54,336 nt of DNA from NCBI GenBank assembly GCA_947625505.1, contig CANQON010000010.1, forward strand, positions 1-54,336, written 5' to 3'. Within the stretch, counting starts at the first letter, position 1. The number at the start of each line of letters is the position of its first letter. The position numbers and the translations under genes are program-made. The notes beneath the pieces are model-generated. The model was not told where the DNA came from, searched no databases, and worked only from the letters and a program-made list of their open reading frames with translations. Positions 32,316-40,238 of this stretch are shown piece after piece. Origin of the DNA: an uncultured Bacilli bacterium. GTDB taxonomy: Bacteria > Bacillota_I > Bacilli_A > RF39 > UBA660.

Positions 32316-33575
32316 ATGGAAATGCGAGAAATCACAACTGAAGAATTTAATAAGTTTGCAAACAAGTTTATGTTATCATCAATGTATCAAACCGTAGAAT
32401 ATGGTCACGTTATGGAAAGACAAAACTTTGAAACTATTCTTGTAGGTATGATTAATGATACAGGTGATGTTGCCGCTGCTTCTTTGCTTTTAATTGAAAA
32501 ATTAAGTAATTTTAAATACGCTTATGCTCCTAGAGGATTTTTAATAGATTATACCAATTATAGTTTATTAGAAGAATTTACTAACTTAATAAAAAAATTT
32601 TTAAAGAAACGTAGTGTTATGGCTGTTAAGATATGTCCGATGATCGCTAAAACAAAATATACACCAAGTTTAAACATAACACTATCTAATCCTTCTTATG
32701 ATAAAATATTTGAAAATTTAAAAAAATTAAAATATTATCATTTAGGATATAATAATTTCTTTGAATCATTAAAACCTAGATTTGTCGCTATTGCTGATTT
32801 AAATCCTGATACTAATAAAATGTTTGAAGGCTTACATCAAGATTATAAAGCTAAAATTAGAGCATGTGATTTAGCAGGTATTCGTATTTATAAAGGTAAT
32901 GAAAAAAACTTAGACTTTATTGTTGAACAAATGCGTGAAAAAAACACTACAAGTAAAGACTATGCTTATGATATATATAATGCTTTTAAAGCAACTAATC
33001 ATGCTGAAGTCTACTTTGCTCAATTAGAAACTAATCAATTCTTAATTAACACGCAAGTTGAATATCAAAAACAAGTTAATATTTGTAATGCTATTACTGC
33101 TCAACTATTTCAAAATCAAGGAAAAGGTAATAATAATGATGTTATAACTAGAAAAATAGCTGAAGATAATAAATTAGCATCATTAAAAAATCAACTTGTG
33201 TATGCTACTAACTTATTAAGAAATAATCCTAATGGTATTATAGTAGCATCAGCTATGGTAATTAAACATCGTGGTCAAGTCTATTTAACATTAGATGGTT
33301 ATGATAATCAATATAAACATCTATGTGCTAAACACTTATTAATATGGAAATTAATGGAAAGATTTGCTCAAGAAGGATATAAAGAATTTAACTTAGGAGG
33401 TATAACTAATCCTACTCTTGATAAAGAAAGTAAATATAAAGGAACAACTGATTTTAAACTTAATTTTAATGCTAGTGCTATTGAATATGCAGGAGACTTT
33501 GAATTAGTAACAAGTTATCCATTATATACTCTTTATCGTAATACCTCACCTATCCGTCGTATTTTAAAGAAATAA
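32316..33575 (+). CDS. FemA/FemX-family peptidoglycan aminoacyltransferase
   Basis: 419 residues, the family's usual size. Two GNAT-like domains with a helical-arm insertion around 240-300 (rich in Gln/Asn, coiled-coil-like). Recognised by SSMYQTVEYGHVMERQNFE, YAPRGFLIDY in domain 1, and FNLGGITNPTLDKESKYKGTTDFK, shown here as NLGGITNPT and KYKGTTDFK, in domain 2. Fem proteins transfer amino acids from tRNA to the lipid II stem peptide to build interpeptide bridges. It shows that this organism keeps a cross-linked wall. GAGGGG lies upstream of the ATG. Which residue is added cannot be read from the sequence. Confidence 0.93.
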   Translation: MEMREITTEEFNKFANKFMLSSMYQTVEYGHVMERQNFETILVGMINDTGDVAAASLLLIEKLSNFKYAYAPRGFLIDYTNYSLLEEFTNLIKKFLKKRSVMAVKICPMIAKTKYTPSLNITLSNPSYDKIFENLKKLKYYHLGYNNFFESLKPRFVAIADLNPDTNKMFEGLHQDYKAKIRACDLAGIRIYKGNEKNLDFIVEQMREKNTTSKDYAYDIYNAFKATNHAEVYFAQLETNQFLINTQVEYQKQVNICNAITAQLFQNQGKGNNNDVITRKIAEDNKLASLKNQLVYATNLLRNNPNGIIVASAMVIKHRGQVYLTLDGYDNQYKHLCAKHLLIWKLMERFAQEGYKEFNLGGITNPTLDKESKYKGTTDFKLNFNASAIEYAGDFELVTSYPLYTLYRNTSPIRRILKK

Positions 33576-33598
33576 AGAAGTTTTACTTCTTTTTTTGT
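33576..33598 (+). terminator. terminator of the FemX-like gene
   Basis: AGAAG, loop TTTTA, CTTCT and seven T immediately after the stop codon. Confidence 0.8.
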
Positions 33599-33628
33599 AA
33601 AAAAAAAGTACTTCATATGAAGTACTTT
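33599..33628 (-). terminator. terminator of tuf
   Basis: Minus strand AAAGTACTTC, loop ATAT, GAAGTACTTT, then a run of T. Perfect 10-bp stem. Confidence 0.9.
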
Positions 33629-33633
33629 AATTA

Positions 33634-34818
33634 TTATTGAATGATTTCAGAAATATTTCCTGAACCAACTGTTCTACCACCTTCACGAATTGAGAACTTA
33701 GTTCCGTTTTCAATTGCGATTGGAGCGATTAATTCAACAGTCATTTCAACGTTATCTCCAGGCATAACCATTTCTACACCTTCTGGTAATTCAATAACAC
33801 CAGTAACGTCTGTAGTTCTGAAATAGAATTGTGGACGATAATTTGAGAAGAATGGAGTATGACGTCCTCCCTCATCTTTAGTTAATACATAAACTTGAGC
33901 TTTAAACTTAGTATGTGGTGTAACAGTACCAGGTTTAGCTAATACTTGTCCACGTTCAACTTCTTCACGAGCAATACCACGTAATAATACACCAGCATTA
34001 TCTCCTGATTCAGCAAAGTCTAATTGTTTACGGAACATTTCAATTCCTGTAACAACAGTCTTCTTAGTTGGTTTAAGTCCAACGATTTCAACTTCATCAT
34101 TAAGTTTTAACATACCACGTTCAACACGTCCTGTAACAACAGTTCCACGTCCTGTAATTGTGAATACGTCTTCAATTGGCATTAAGAATGGTTTTTCAGT
34201 ATCTCTTACTGGAGTTTCAATCCATGTATCAACAGCATCCATTAAATCCATGATACCTTGTTCATATTTTGGATCTCCTTCAAGAGCTTTTAATGCAGAA
34301 CCACGAATGATTGGAGTATTATCTCCATCGTATCCATATTCATTTAATAGATCACGAATTTCCATTTCAACTAATTCTAACATTTCTTCATCATCAACCA
34401 TATCACATTTATTCATGAAGACAACCATACGAGGTACTCCAACTTGACGTGATAATAAGATGTGTTCACGAGTTTGAGCCATAGGTCCATCAGTTGCAGC
34501 TATAACTAAGATAGCTCCATCCATTTGAGCAGCACCTGTGATCATGTTTTTAACATAGTCAGCATGTCCTGGGCAGTCTACGTGAGCATAATGTCTCTTG
34601 TCAGTTTCATATTCAACGTGTGCAGTATTAATAGTGATTCCACGTTCTCTTTCTTCTGGTGCTTTATCGATATTAGCATAATCGACAAATTCAGCCATAC
34701 CTTTTTTTGATAATACATTGGTAATAGCAGCTGTTAAAGTTGTTTTACCATGGTCTACGTGTCCAATTGTACCAATGTTAACATGTGGTTTTGAACGATC
34801 ATATTTTGCTTTAGCCAT
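33634..34818 (-). CDS. tuf: elongation factor Tu
   Basis: 394 residues from ATG 34818, which has AGGAGG upstream; a longer in-frame start is only a read-through of the leader. GTPase carrying aminoacyl-tRNA to the ribosome. [10 protein letters not shown] (P-loop), [12 protein letters not shown] (switch II), NKCDMVD (G4) and the three-domain layout are all intact. It is separated from fusA by a hairpin and its own strong promoter, so it can be made in excess of EF-G. Confidence 0.98.
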   Translation of the reverse strand: MAKAKYDRSKPHVNIGTIGHVDHGKTTLTAAITNVLSKKGMAEFVDYANIDKAPEERERGITINTAHVEYETDKRHYAHVDCPGHADYVKNMITGAAQMDGAILVIAATDGPMAQTREHILLSRQVGVPRMVVFMNKCDMVDDEEMLELVEMEIRDLLNEYGYDGDNTPIIRGSALKALEGDPKYEQGIMDLMDAVDTWIETPVRDTEKPFLMPIEDVFTITGRGTVVTGRVERGMLKLNDEVEIVGLKPTKKTVVTGIEMFRKQLDFAESGDNAGVLLRGIAREEVERGQVLAKPGTVTPHTKFKAQVYVLTKDEGGRHTPFFSNYRPQFYFRTTDVTGVIELPEGVEMVMPGDNVEMTVELIAPIAIENGTKFSIREGGRTVGSGNISEIIQ

Positions 34819-34852
34819 AATTATTTCCTCCTTTAATTTACATAACAATAAT

Positions 34853-34881
34853 ATTATAACTAATTAACATTAAAATAGCAA
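34853..34881 (-). promoter_or_regulatory. tuf promoter
   Basis: Minus strand TTGCTA (34881-34876), 17-bp spacer, TATAAT (34858-34853), located between fusA and tuf. Confidence 0.8.
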
Positions 34882-34895
34882 TACTTTTTTAGTGA

Positions 34896-34922
34896 GAAAC
34901 TAGTAGATTAAATACTAGTTTC
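34896..34922 (-). other. hairpin at the fusA 3' end without a T run
   Basis: Minus strand GAAACTAGTA, seven-base loop, TACTAGTTTC. The fusA stop codon is in the first arm. No T tract follows, so it may protect or process the mRNA between fusA and tuf and not terminate it. Confidence 0.55.
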
Positions 34923-36987
34923 CACCATTTCTTTTAATAATTTCTTCTGAAATATTTCTAGGTACTTCTTCATAATGATCAAACTCCATAGTGAAGTTTC
35001 CACGTCCTTGTGTATTAGATCTTAATGAAGTAGCATAACCAAACATTTCAGCAAGTGGTACCATTGCATCAATAGCAATAGCATTTCCACGACTTTCTTG
35101 TCCCATAGGACGTCCACGACGAGCTGTAATATCTCCCATAACATTTCCTAAATATTCATCTGGAACAATAACTTGAACTTTCATAATTGGCTCAAGTAAG
35201 ATTGGTTTACATTTGTTTTTAGCTTCTTTTAACGCCATTGAAGCAGCTATCTTATAAGCCATTTCAGATGAGTCAACATCATGATAAGATCCATCAAATA
35301 ATGTTGCTTTAACATCTACCATAGGATATCCTGCTAAAACACCTGTCTTTAAAGCATCTTGTAAACCTTTATCTGTTACTGGTATATATTCTCTTGGAAC
35401 TACACCACCAACGATAGCATCAACGAATTCATATCCTTTTCCTGGATTTGGTTCAAATTTAATCCATACATGACCATATTGTCCACGTCCACCTGATTGT
35501 TTAATATATTTACCTTCACAATCAGCAGCTTGGGTAATAGTTTCACGATAAGATACTTGTGGTTGGCCAATATTAGCCTCTACATTAAATTCACGACGCA
35601 TACGATCAACAATTACGTCTAAGTGTAATTCACCCATACCAGCGATAATTGTTTGTCCTGTTTCATGATTTGTACTAGCTCTAAAAGTAGGATCTTCTTC
35701 AGCTAGTTTTTGTAAAGCTAAAGCCATCTTATCTTGATCTGCTTTTGATTTTGGTTCAATAGCAAGTTCAATAACTGGTTCTGGGAATACCATTGATTCA
35801 AGAATACAAGGTTTCTTTTCATCACATAAAGTATCTCCTGTTGTTGTATTTTTTAAACCAACAGCAGCAGCTATATCTCCTGCCCAAACTTCAGCAATCT
35901 CTGTACGAGTATTAGCATGCATTTGAAGTAAACGTCCAATTCTTTCTTTACTATTCTTTGTAGCATTTAATACATAAGAACCACTTTCTAAGTGTCCTGA
36001 ATAAACTCTGAAGAATGTTAAACGTCCAACGAATGGATCAGTCATAACTTTAAATGCTAAGGCAGCAAATGGTTCAGAATCAGATGGATGTCTTTGAATT
36101 TCTTTACCATCTAAATCTACACCTTTAATAGATTCTACATCAGTAGGTGCAGGTAAATAATCAAGAACAGCATCAAGCGCTAATTTAACACCCATATTAC
36201 CTAAAGCTGTACCACAAAGTACTGGGAAGAATTTAACTTCAAGTGTACCCTTACGGATAGCACGTTTAATCATTTCTTCACTTACTTCTTCGCCTTCTAA
36301 ATATTTTTCCATCATTTCATCATCGAACTCAGCAACAGCTTCGATTAAATCGATTCTCTTTTGTTCAACGATATCTTTTAAATCTTCTGGAATATCAATC
36401 ATCTTAGGATTTTCATGTTGTTCACCATCATATTGATAAGCTTTACGAGTAACTAAGTCGATAATTCCATTAAATTCATTTTCAGCCCCAATAGGCCATT
36501 GAATAGGTTTAGCATTTACACCTAATCTACTTTCAATAGTAGATAAACTGTATTCAAAGCTTGCACCCATTTTATCCATCTTATTACAGAAGATCATTCT
36601 TGGTACTTTGAATTCAGTAGCTTGACGCCAAACTGTTTCTGTTTGTGGTTCTACACCAGCTTGTGCATCTAGTAAGGCAATTGCACCATCTAGTACACGA
36701 AGTGATCTAGATACTTCAATTGTAAAGTCTACGTGTCCTGGAGTATCGATAATATTTAAACGATATTTATTCCAGAAAGCAGTTGTTGCAGCTGAAGTAA
36801 TAGTTATACCACGCTCTTTTTCTTGTTCCATCCAGTCCATTTGTGATTCACCATCATGTGTCTCACCAATTTTATGGGTTTTACCAGTATGGAATAGCAC
36901 ACGTTCTGTAAAAGTAGTTTTACCTGCATCAATATGTGCCATGATACCGATATTACGAGTCTTCTCTAAACTATATTCACGAGCCAT
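34915..36987 (-). CDS. fusA: elongation factor G
   Basis: 690 residues, normal length for the translocation GTPase. [16 protein letters not shown] (P-loop), [21 protein letters not shown] (seen as DTPGHVDF), NKMDKMGA (G4), and the domain IV-V region with [11 protein letters not shown] and [10 protein letters not shown]. Third gene of rpsL-rpsG-fusA-tuf, 21 bases after rpsG. No sign of duplication or loss. Confidence 0.98.
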   Translation of the reverse strand: MAREYSLEKTRNIGIMAHIDAGKTTFTERVLFHTGKTHKIGETHDGESQMDWMEQEKERGITITSAATTAFWNKYRLNIIDTPGHVDFTIEVSRSLRVLDGAIALLDAQAGVEPQTETVWRQATEFKVPRMIFCNKMDKMGASFEYSLSTIESRLGVNAKPIQWPIGAENEFNGIIDLVTRKAYQYDGEQHENPKMIDIPEDLKDIVEQKRIDLIEAVAEFDDEMMEKYLEGEEVSEEMIKRAIRKGTLEVKFFPVLCGTALGNMGVKLALDAVLDYLPAPTDVESIKGVDLDGKEIQRHPSDSEPFAALAFKVMTDPFVGRLTFFRVYSGHLESGSYVLNATKNSKERIGRLLQMHANTRTEIAEVWAGDIAAAVGLKNTTTGDTLCDEKKPCILESMVFPEPVIELAIEPKSKADQDKMALALQKLAEEDPTFRASTNHETGQTIIAGMGELHLDVIVDRMRREFNVEANIGQPQVSYRETITQAADCEGKYIKQSGGRGQYGHVWIKFEPNPGKGYEFVDAIVGGVVPREYIPVTDKGLQDALKTGVLAGYPMVDVKATLFDGSYHDVDSSEMAYKIAASMALKEAKNKCKPILLEPIMKVQVIVPDEYLGNVMGDITARRGRPMGQESRGNAIAIDAMVPLAEMFGYATSLRSNTQGRGNFTMEFDHYEEVPRNISEEIIKRNGGN

Positions 36988-37008
36988 ACTATAATTTCCT
37001 TTCTTTTA

Positions 37009-37476
37009 TTACCAACGATAATGAGCAAATGCCTTATTAGCTTCTGCCATTCTGTGAGTTTCTTCACGTTTTTTAACTGCTGCTCCTACACCATTAGAAG
37101 CATCAATAATTTCATTTGCAAGATTTTCAGACATAGAATGTCCTCCACGTAATCTTGAATATTGAACTAACCAACGAAGTGCTAAAGCTTGACTACGTTC
37201 AGGTTTAACTTCAATTGGTACTTGATAGTTAGCACCACCAACACGTCTTGATTTAACTTCAAGAGCAGGTTTAATATTTTCCATTGCTTTATTAAAAACT
37301 TCCATTGGATCTTGTCCAGTCTTTTCTTTTACTGAATCAAAAGCCTCATATAAGATTTTTTGAGCAATACCTTTTTTACCATCTAACATAATACTATTAA
37401 CTAATTTTGTAATTAATTTAGAATTATATATTGGATCTGGTAATACGTCTCTTTTAACTGCACGTCTTTTACGCAT
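37009..37476 (-). CDS. rpsG: 30S ribosomal protein S7
   Basis: 155 residues. Starts [19 protein letters not shown] and ends [14 protein letters not shown], both standard for bacterial S7, which nucleates assembly of the 16S rRNA 3' domain. 31 bases after rpsL and in the same transcript; AGGAGG before the ATG. Confidence 0.98.
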   Translation of the reverse strand: MRKRRAVKRDVLPDPIYNSKLITKLVNSIMLDGKKGIAQKILYEAFDSVKEKTGQDPMEVFNKAMENIKPALEVKSRRVGGANYQVPIEVKPERSQALALRWLVQYSRLRGGHSMSENLANEIIDASNGVGAAVKKREETHRMAEANKAFAHYRW

Positions 37477-37507
37477 TATATTTCCTCCTTTACTTATTTT
37501 AGTTTAA

Positions 37508-37927
37508 TTATTTAGTACTTTTTGGTTTTTTAGCACCGTATTTAGAACGTCCTTGGCGACGATTTTCAACACCAGCTGTATCTAAAGAACCACGAATAAT
37601 GTGATAACGAACACCGATAAGGTCTTTAACACGTCCTCCACGGATCATTACAACACTGTGCTCTTGTAAGTTATGTCCTTCACCAGGAATATAAGAAGTA
37701 ACTTCCATTCCATTTGAAAGTCTAACACGAGCATATTTACGTAATGCTGAGTTTGGTTTCTTAGGTGTCATTGTTCCAACACGAGTACATACACCACGTT
37801 TTTGTGGAGAATTTTGATTTGTTTGTTTTTTATCTTTACTGTTATATCCAATTCCTAAAACTGGTGATTTACTTTTTCTTGTTTTATTAGATCTACCTTT
37901 TCTAACTAATTGATTAATAGTTGGCAT
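37508..37927 (-). CDS. rpsL: 30S ribosomal protein S12
   Basis: 139 residues from ATG 37927 with AAAGGAG upstream; seven extra in-frame codons lie in the ribosome site. Decoding-centre protein. [22 protein letters not shown] and [22 protein letters not shown] are intact (the first shown in part as [10 protein letters not shown]); the Lys at the streptomycin-resistance position is wild type. First gene of the str cluster. Confidence 0.98.
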   Translation of the reverse strand: MPTINQLVRKGRSNKTRKSKSPVLGIGYNSKDKKQTNQNSPQKRGVCTRVGTMTPKKPNSALRKYARVRLSNGMEVTSYIPGEGHNLQEHSVVMIRGGRVKDLIGVRYHIIRGSLDTAGVENRRQGRSKYGAKKPKSTK

Positions 37928-37949
37928 ATTTTTCTCCTTTCCTTCCACG

Positions 37950-38030
37950 CCTGTTTTCTTTGCACATCTCCAGGTGTTTCATTTTCCCTCTTAATTAAGG
38001 ATTTGCAATAGCAAATCCCAATCAAAATGC
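37950..38030 (-). promoter_or_regulatory. rpsL leader with two hairpins
   Basis: Minus strand GGATTTGC, loop TATT, GCAAATCC (38018-37999), an 8-bp stem near the 5' end of the transcript, followed by a second possible stem pairing CACCTG with CAGG-C-GTG (37974-37946). The leader is about 100 bases. It may take part in ribosomal-protein feedback, but no known motif is recognised. Confidence 0.45.
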
Positions 38031-38036
38031 ATTAAT

Positions 38037-38065
38037 AATATAACATTAAATAATTGTTTTGTCAA
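38037..38065 (-). promoter_or_regulatory. promoter of the str operon
   Basis: Minus strand TTGACA (38065-38060), 17-bp spacer, TATATT (38042-38037) within TGTTATATT. Confidence 0.85.
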
Positions 38066-38109
38066 CAATATTTTTAGTCTTTTTTTATAGATGTCTAACT
38101 CACCTCTTT

Positions 38110-38144
38110 TCATAAAAAAATACTAAAGATTTCTTTAGTATTTA
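38110..38144 (-). terminator. terminator after the small membrane-protein gene
   Basis: Minus strand AAATACTAAAG, four-base loop, CTTTAGTATTT, then a run of T. It ends the nrtR-like transcript before the str promoter. Confidence 0.85.
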
Positions 38145-38282
38145 TAAACTTGATTGCTCTGTTCCAAAAATAAATTTGAAATTATCGGTTTTACTAAAAT
38201 CATGAAGTAGGTATAGCCATAACGCAAAAACAATTAATAATAAAACAAAGTATCTTGTAATTGTTGGTACATCCTTCTTCAT
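38142..38282 (-). CDS. 46-residue membrane protein coupled to the NrtR-like gene
   Basis: Begins MKKDVPTITRYF, has one hydrophobic helix (residues 11-26, YFVLLLIVFALWLYLL), then a short tail ending in EQSSL. GGTG lies six bases before the ATG, 11 bases after the regulator's stop, and the terminator begins at its own stop codon. Both points support a real small gene. No family recognised; it may be a small regulator or subunit. Confidence 0.7.
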   Translation of the reverse strand: MKKDVPTITRYFVLLLIVFALWLYLLHDFSKTDNFKFIFGTEQSSL

Positions 38283-38293
38283 ATTCATCACCC

Positions 38294-38944
38294 TTAAAAC
38301 AACACGATATCATCCATATCTTGCTTAAATCGATATAGTTTGGCAGGTCTACCATTATTTGAAGGTGCATTATCTCCTGTTTCTTCAATAAGATTTAAAT
38401 TTAAAAATTTCTTACGGAAATTTCTTCGATCTAAATCTTTAGTTAATAATTGCTCATACACACTTTGAATTTCAGGTAAAGTAAAATCGCTTGGAAAAAC
38501 TTGCCTTAAGGTACTACTGTTCGTTAAATTTTGTTTAAGTGCTACTATCGATTTATTAATTACTCTAATATGATCATACCCTATTTTTGGCAATTTATCA
38601 ATAGAAAACCAAGAATATTCATATTTTGTAGCCTCTTGATGATTCCTTACGGTTACTTCATCTACCATACTTATAGCCGATATTCCAATTATTCTTTTAT
38701 TAGGAAAACGATCTAAATCACTGAAAACTGCACATTCTTCATAAGTTAAATTACTTAATCCTACTTGTTCACTAACAGCAATTTCTAGCGTTTCTTCTAA
38801 TGTTTTGTCATTATCTATAATACCACTAGGTAATATCCAATATCCCTTATATGGTTCATCAGTTTTACGCTTTAAAAGAATTTTTATTTTTCCTTTATAC
38901 GTAGAAAATATGCAAGCAAGTGCCTCTACTATGACACCTTCCAT
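38294..38944 (-). CDS. NrtR-like regulator: Nudix domain plus winged helix
   Basis: 216 residues from ATG 38944 (AAGGAG eight bases upstream; the GTG three codons earlier abuts the ribosome site). Residues 1-135 are a Nudix fold, but the Nudix box is broken: in GIIDNDKTLEETLEIAVSEQ the catalytic Glu, Arg and Glu-Glu positions read Lys, Ile-Ala and Glu-Gln. Residues 140-215 are a winged helix with GRPAKLYRF at the wing. A dead Nudix domain used as a sensor is the NrtR design; NrtR proteins respond to ADP-ribose and control NAD synthesis or sugar genes. No such gene is adjacent except the 46-residue protein downstream. Confidence 0.87.
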   Translation of the reverse strand: MEGVIVEALACIFSTYKGKIKILLKRKTDEPYKGYWILPSGIIDNDKTLEETLEIAVSEQVGLSNLTYEECAVFSDLDRFPNKRIIGISAISMVDEVTVRNHQEATKYEYSWFSIDKLPKIGYDHIRVINKSIVALKQNLTNSSTLRQVFPSDFTLPEIQSVYEQLLTKDLDRRNFRKKFLNLNLIEETGDNAPSNNGRPAKLYRFKQDMDDIVLF

Positions 38945-38971
38945 GCAGCTCACTCCTTTTTTATGCCGTTT

Positions 38972-39000
38972 ATTATATATAATCTTAATATTATTGTCAA
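38972..39000 (-). promoter_or_regulatory. promoter of the NrtR-like gene with palindrome
   Basis: Minus strand TTGACA (39000-38995), 17-bp spacer, TATAAT (38977-38972). The palindrome ATTATATATAAT overlaps the -10 box and could be an operator for autoregulation. Confidence 0.75.
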
Positions 39001-39001
39001 A

Positions 39002-40171
39002 TTAACTATTTATTTTATATTCTTTATAATCTTCAGGTGTTATTAATATTCCTTGTTCATATCCTACTTTTTTTAAATGCGAAGATATATAAGCTTTACA
39101 AAGAATATGATCATCTTCATATCCTAGTACAGAATATGTCACATTAGCATAAATATTTGCTAATACAGGTCGATTAATTATCTCAATTTTATCTACACAT
39201 TCTGTTAAATAACGATATGCAGCTACAATATGATTAATATCTTCTTCGGATAAGTTATCTACTTTAGTATTAAATTCTTCTGTTGTTGGAGTATCTAAAA
39301 TATCGCTATAATATGCATCTAAATAGTTTAACATTTCTAGAGCTTCTTCTGGAGTACCATTAATATCACCTAAAGCTTTATATATTAGACTCATATCATC
39401 TTTAGTATATGCTTGTAATACAGGATCAGTACCAATTAATTCGCAAATAAATTTAACTAACATTACTTCATTATAGTATGTTCTATTTCCATTAAAAGGA
39501 TCTTCTTCAAAATATTCATTAACAATTAATTGTGTCATTCCTTCATCTAACCATTTTGGTATATTAGTACAGCCTGTAATACAATGTCCTCCTTCATGAG
39601 CAATAGTTGTATCTGAAGGTTTAAGACTAAAGTATACAATATCATTATTATCTCCAACATAACAAGCTAAAGTATTACTACTAACACCTAAAAAATCACG
39701 TAAAGAAAATTGGGTATCAACATTTAATAAACGTGTATATATTTCTTCATTATTAATATAGGGATTATCTATAAAGTAATCAATAAATTGATATAAAATA
39801 TCTTTCTCATGTTTTGATATATGAGGATTATCATGAATCGCTTTTAATAAAAAATAATCTTCATTATTTGTACTTGGTATATCTATATTTAATTCTTCTT
39901 CTAAAGAAGCTAAAATATCATCTTGTTTTTCTTTAGGAATAATAACACTCGTATTTTGATAGACATTATCAGTATTAATATCTCTATCTTTTGGAAGATA
40001 AGCTAATTTTGGAAAAATAAGCATGCTAAAAGTAGCTATCGATACTATAGCTATTTCAAGTACAACCCCAATACGATGAAGAACTAAATGTTTATGATTT
40101 TTCATTCCTTCATAGACATCTAAGTCATGAATTAGTTCTTCTTGTTCTAAATTTTCTTCTTCCATGTCCAT
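39002..40171 (-). CDS. membrane-anchored zinc metallopeptidase-like protein
   Basis: 389 residues. A charged cytoplasmic N-terminus of about 35 residues, one helix (about 37-60), then an extracytoplasmic domain with HEGGH (about residue 192) and, 13 residues later, WLDEGMTQ, whose Glu fits the third zinc ligand of gluzincin peptidases. Similar layout occurs in M1/M61-like and collagenase-like small peptidases. The mRNA start predicted from TATAAT at 40184-40189 is only about 6 bases from the start codon and no ribosome site is visible, so it may be translated leaderless; GTG 40174, ATG 40171 and ATG 40165 are all possible starts. Substrate unknown. Confidence 0.8.
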   Translation of the reverse strand: MDMEEENLEQEELIHDLDVYEGMKNHKHLVLHRIGVVLEIAIVSIATFSMLIFPKLAYLPKDRDINTDNVYQNTSVIIPKEKQDDILASLEEELNIDIPSTNNEDYFLLKAIHDNPHISKHEKDILYQFIDYFIDNPYINNEEIYTRLLNVDTQFSLRDFLGVSSNTLACYVGDNNDIVYFSLKPSDTTIAHEGGHCITGCTNIPKWLDEGMTQLIVNEYFEEDPFNGNRTYYNEVMLVKFICELIGTDPVLQAYTKDDMSLIYKALGDINGTPEEALEMLNYLDAYYSDILDTPTTEEFNTKVDNLSEEDINHIVAAYRYLTECVDKIEIINRPVLANIYANVTYSVLGYEDDHILCKAYISSHLKKVGYEQGILITPEDYKEYKINS

Positions 40172-40183
40172 CACAAGTTTTGT

Positions 40184-40212
40184 ATTATAGCATCTTTACT
40201 TTTAAAAGTAAA
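40184..40212 (-). promoter_or_regulatory. promoter of the metallopeptidase gene
   Basis: Minus strand TTTACT (40212-40207), 17-bp spacer, TATAAT (40189-40184). The expected transcription start is near 40177. Confidence 0.7.
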
Positions 40213-40214
40213 AT

Positions 40215-40238
40215 TAAAAGAACAGAGATTACTCTGTT
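40215..40238 (-). terminator. terminator of the MacB-like gene
   Basis: Minus strand AACAGAG, four-base loop containing the stop codon, CTCTGTT, then CTTTTAATTTT. Confidence 0.8.

Noticed and set aside
38200-38388. 62-residue minus-strand open frame
   Set aside because: It overlaps the end of the NrtR-like gene and the 46-residue membrane-protein gene in another frame; its composition is not protein-like and it has no ribosome site.
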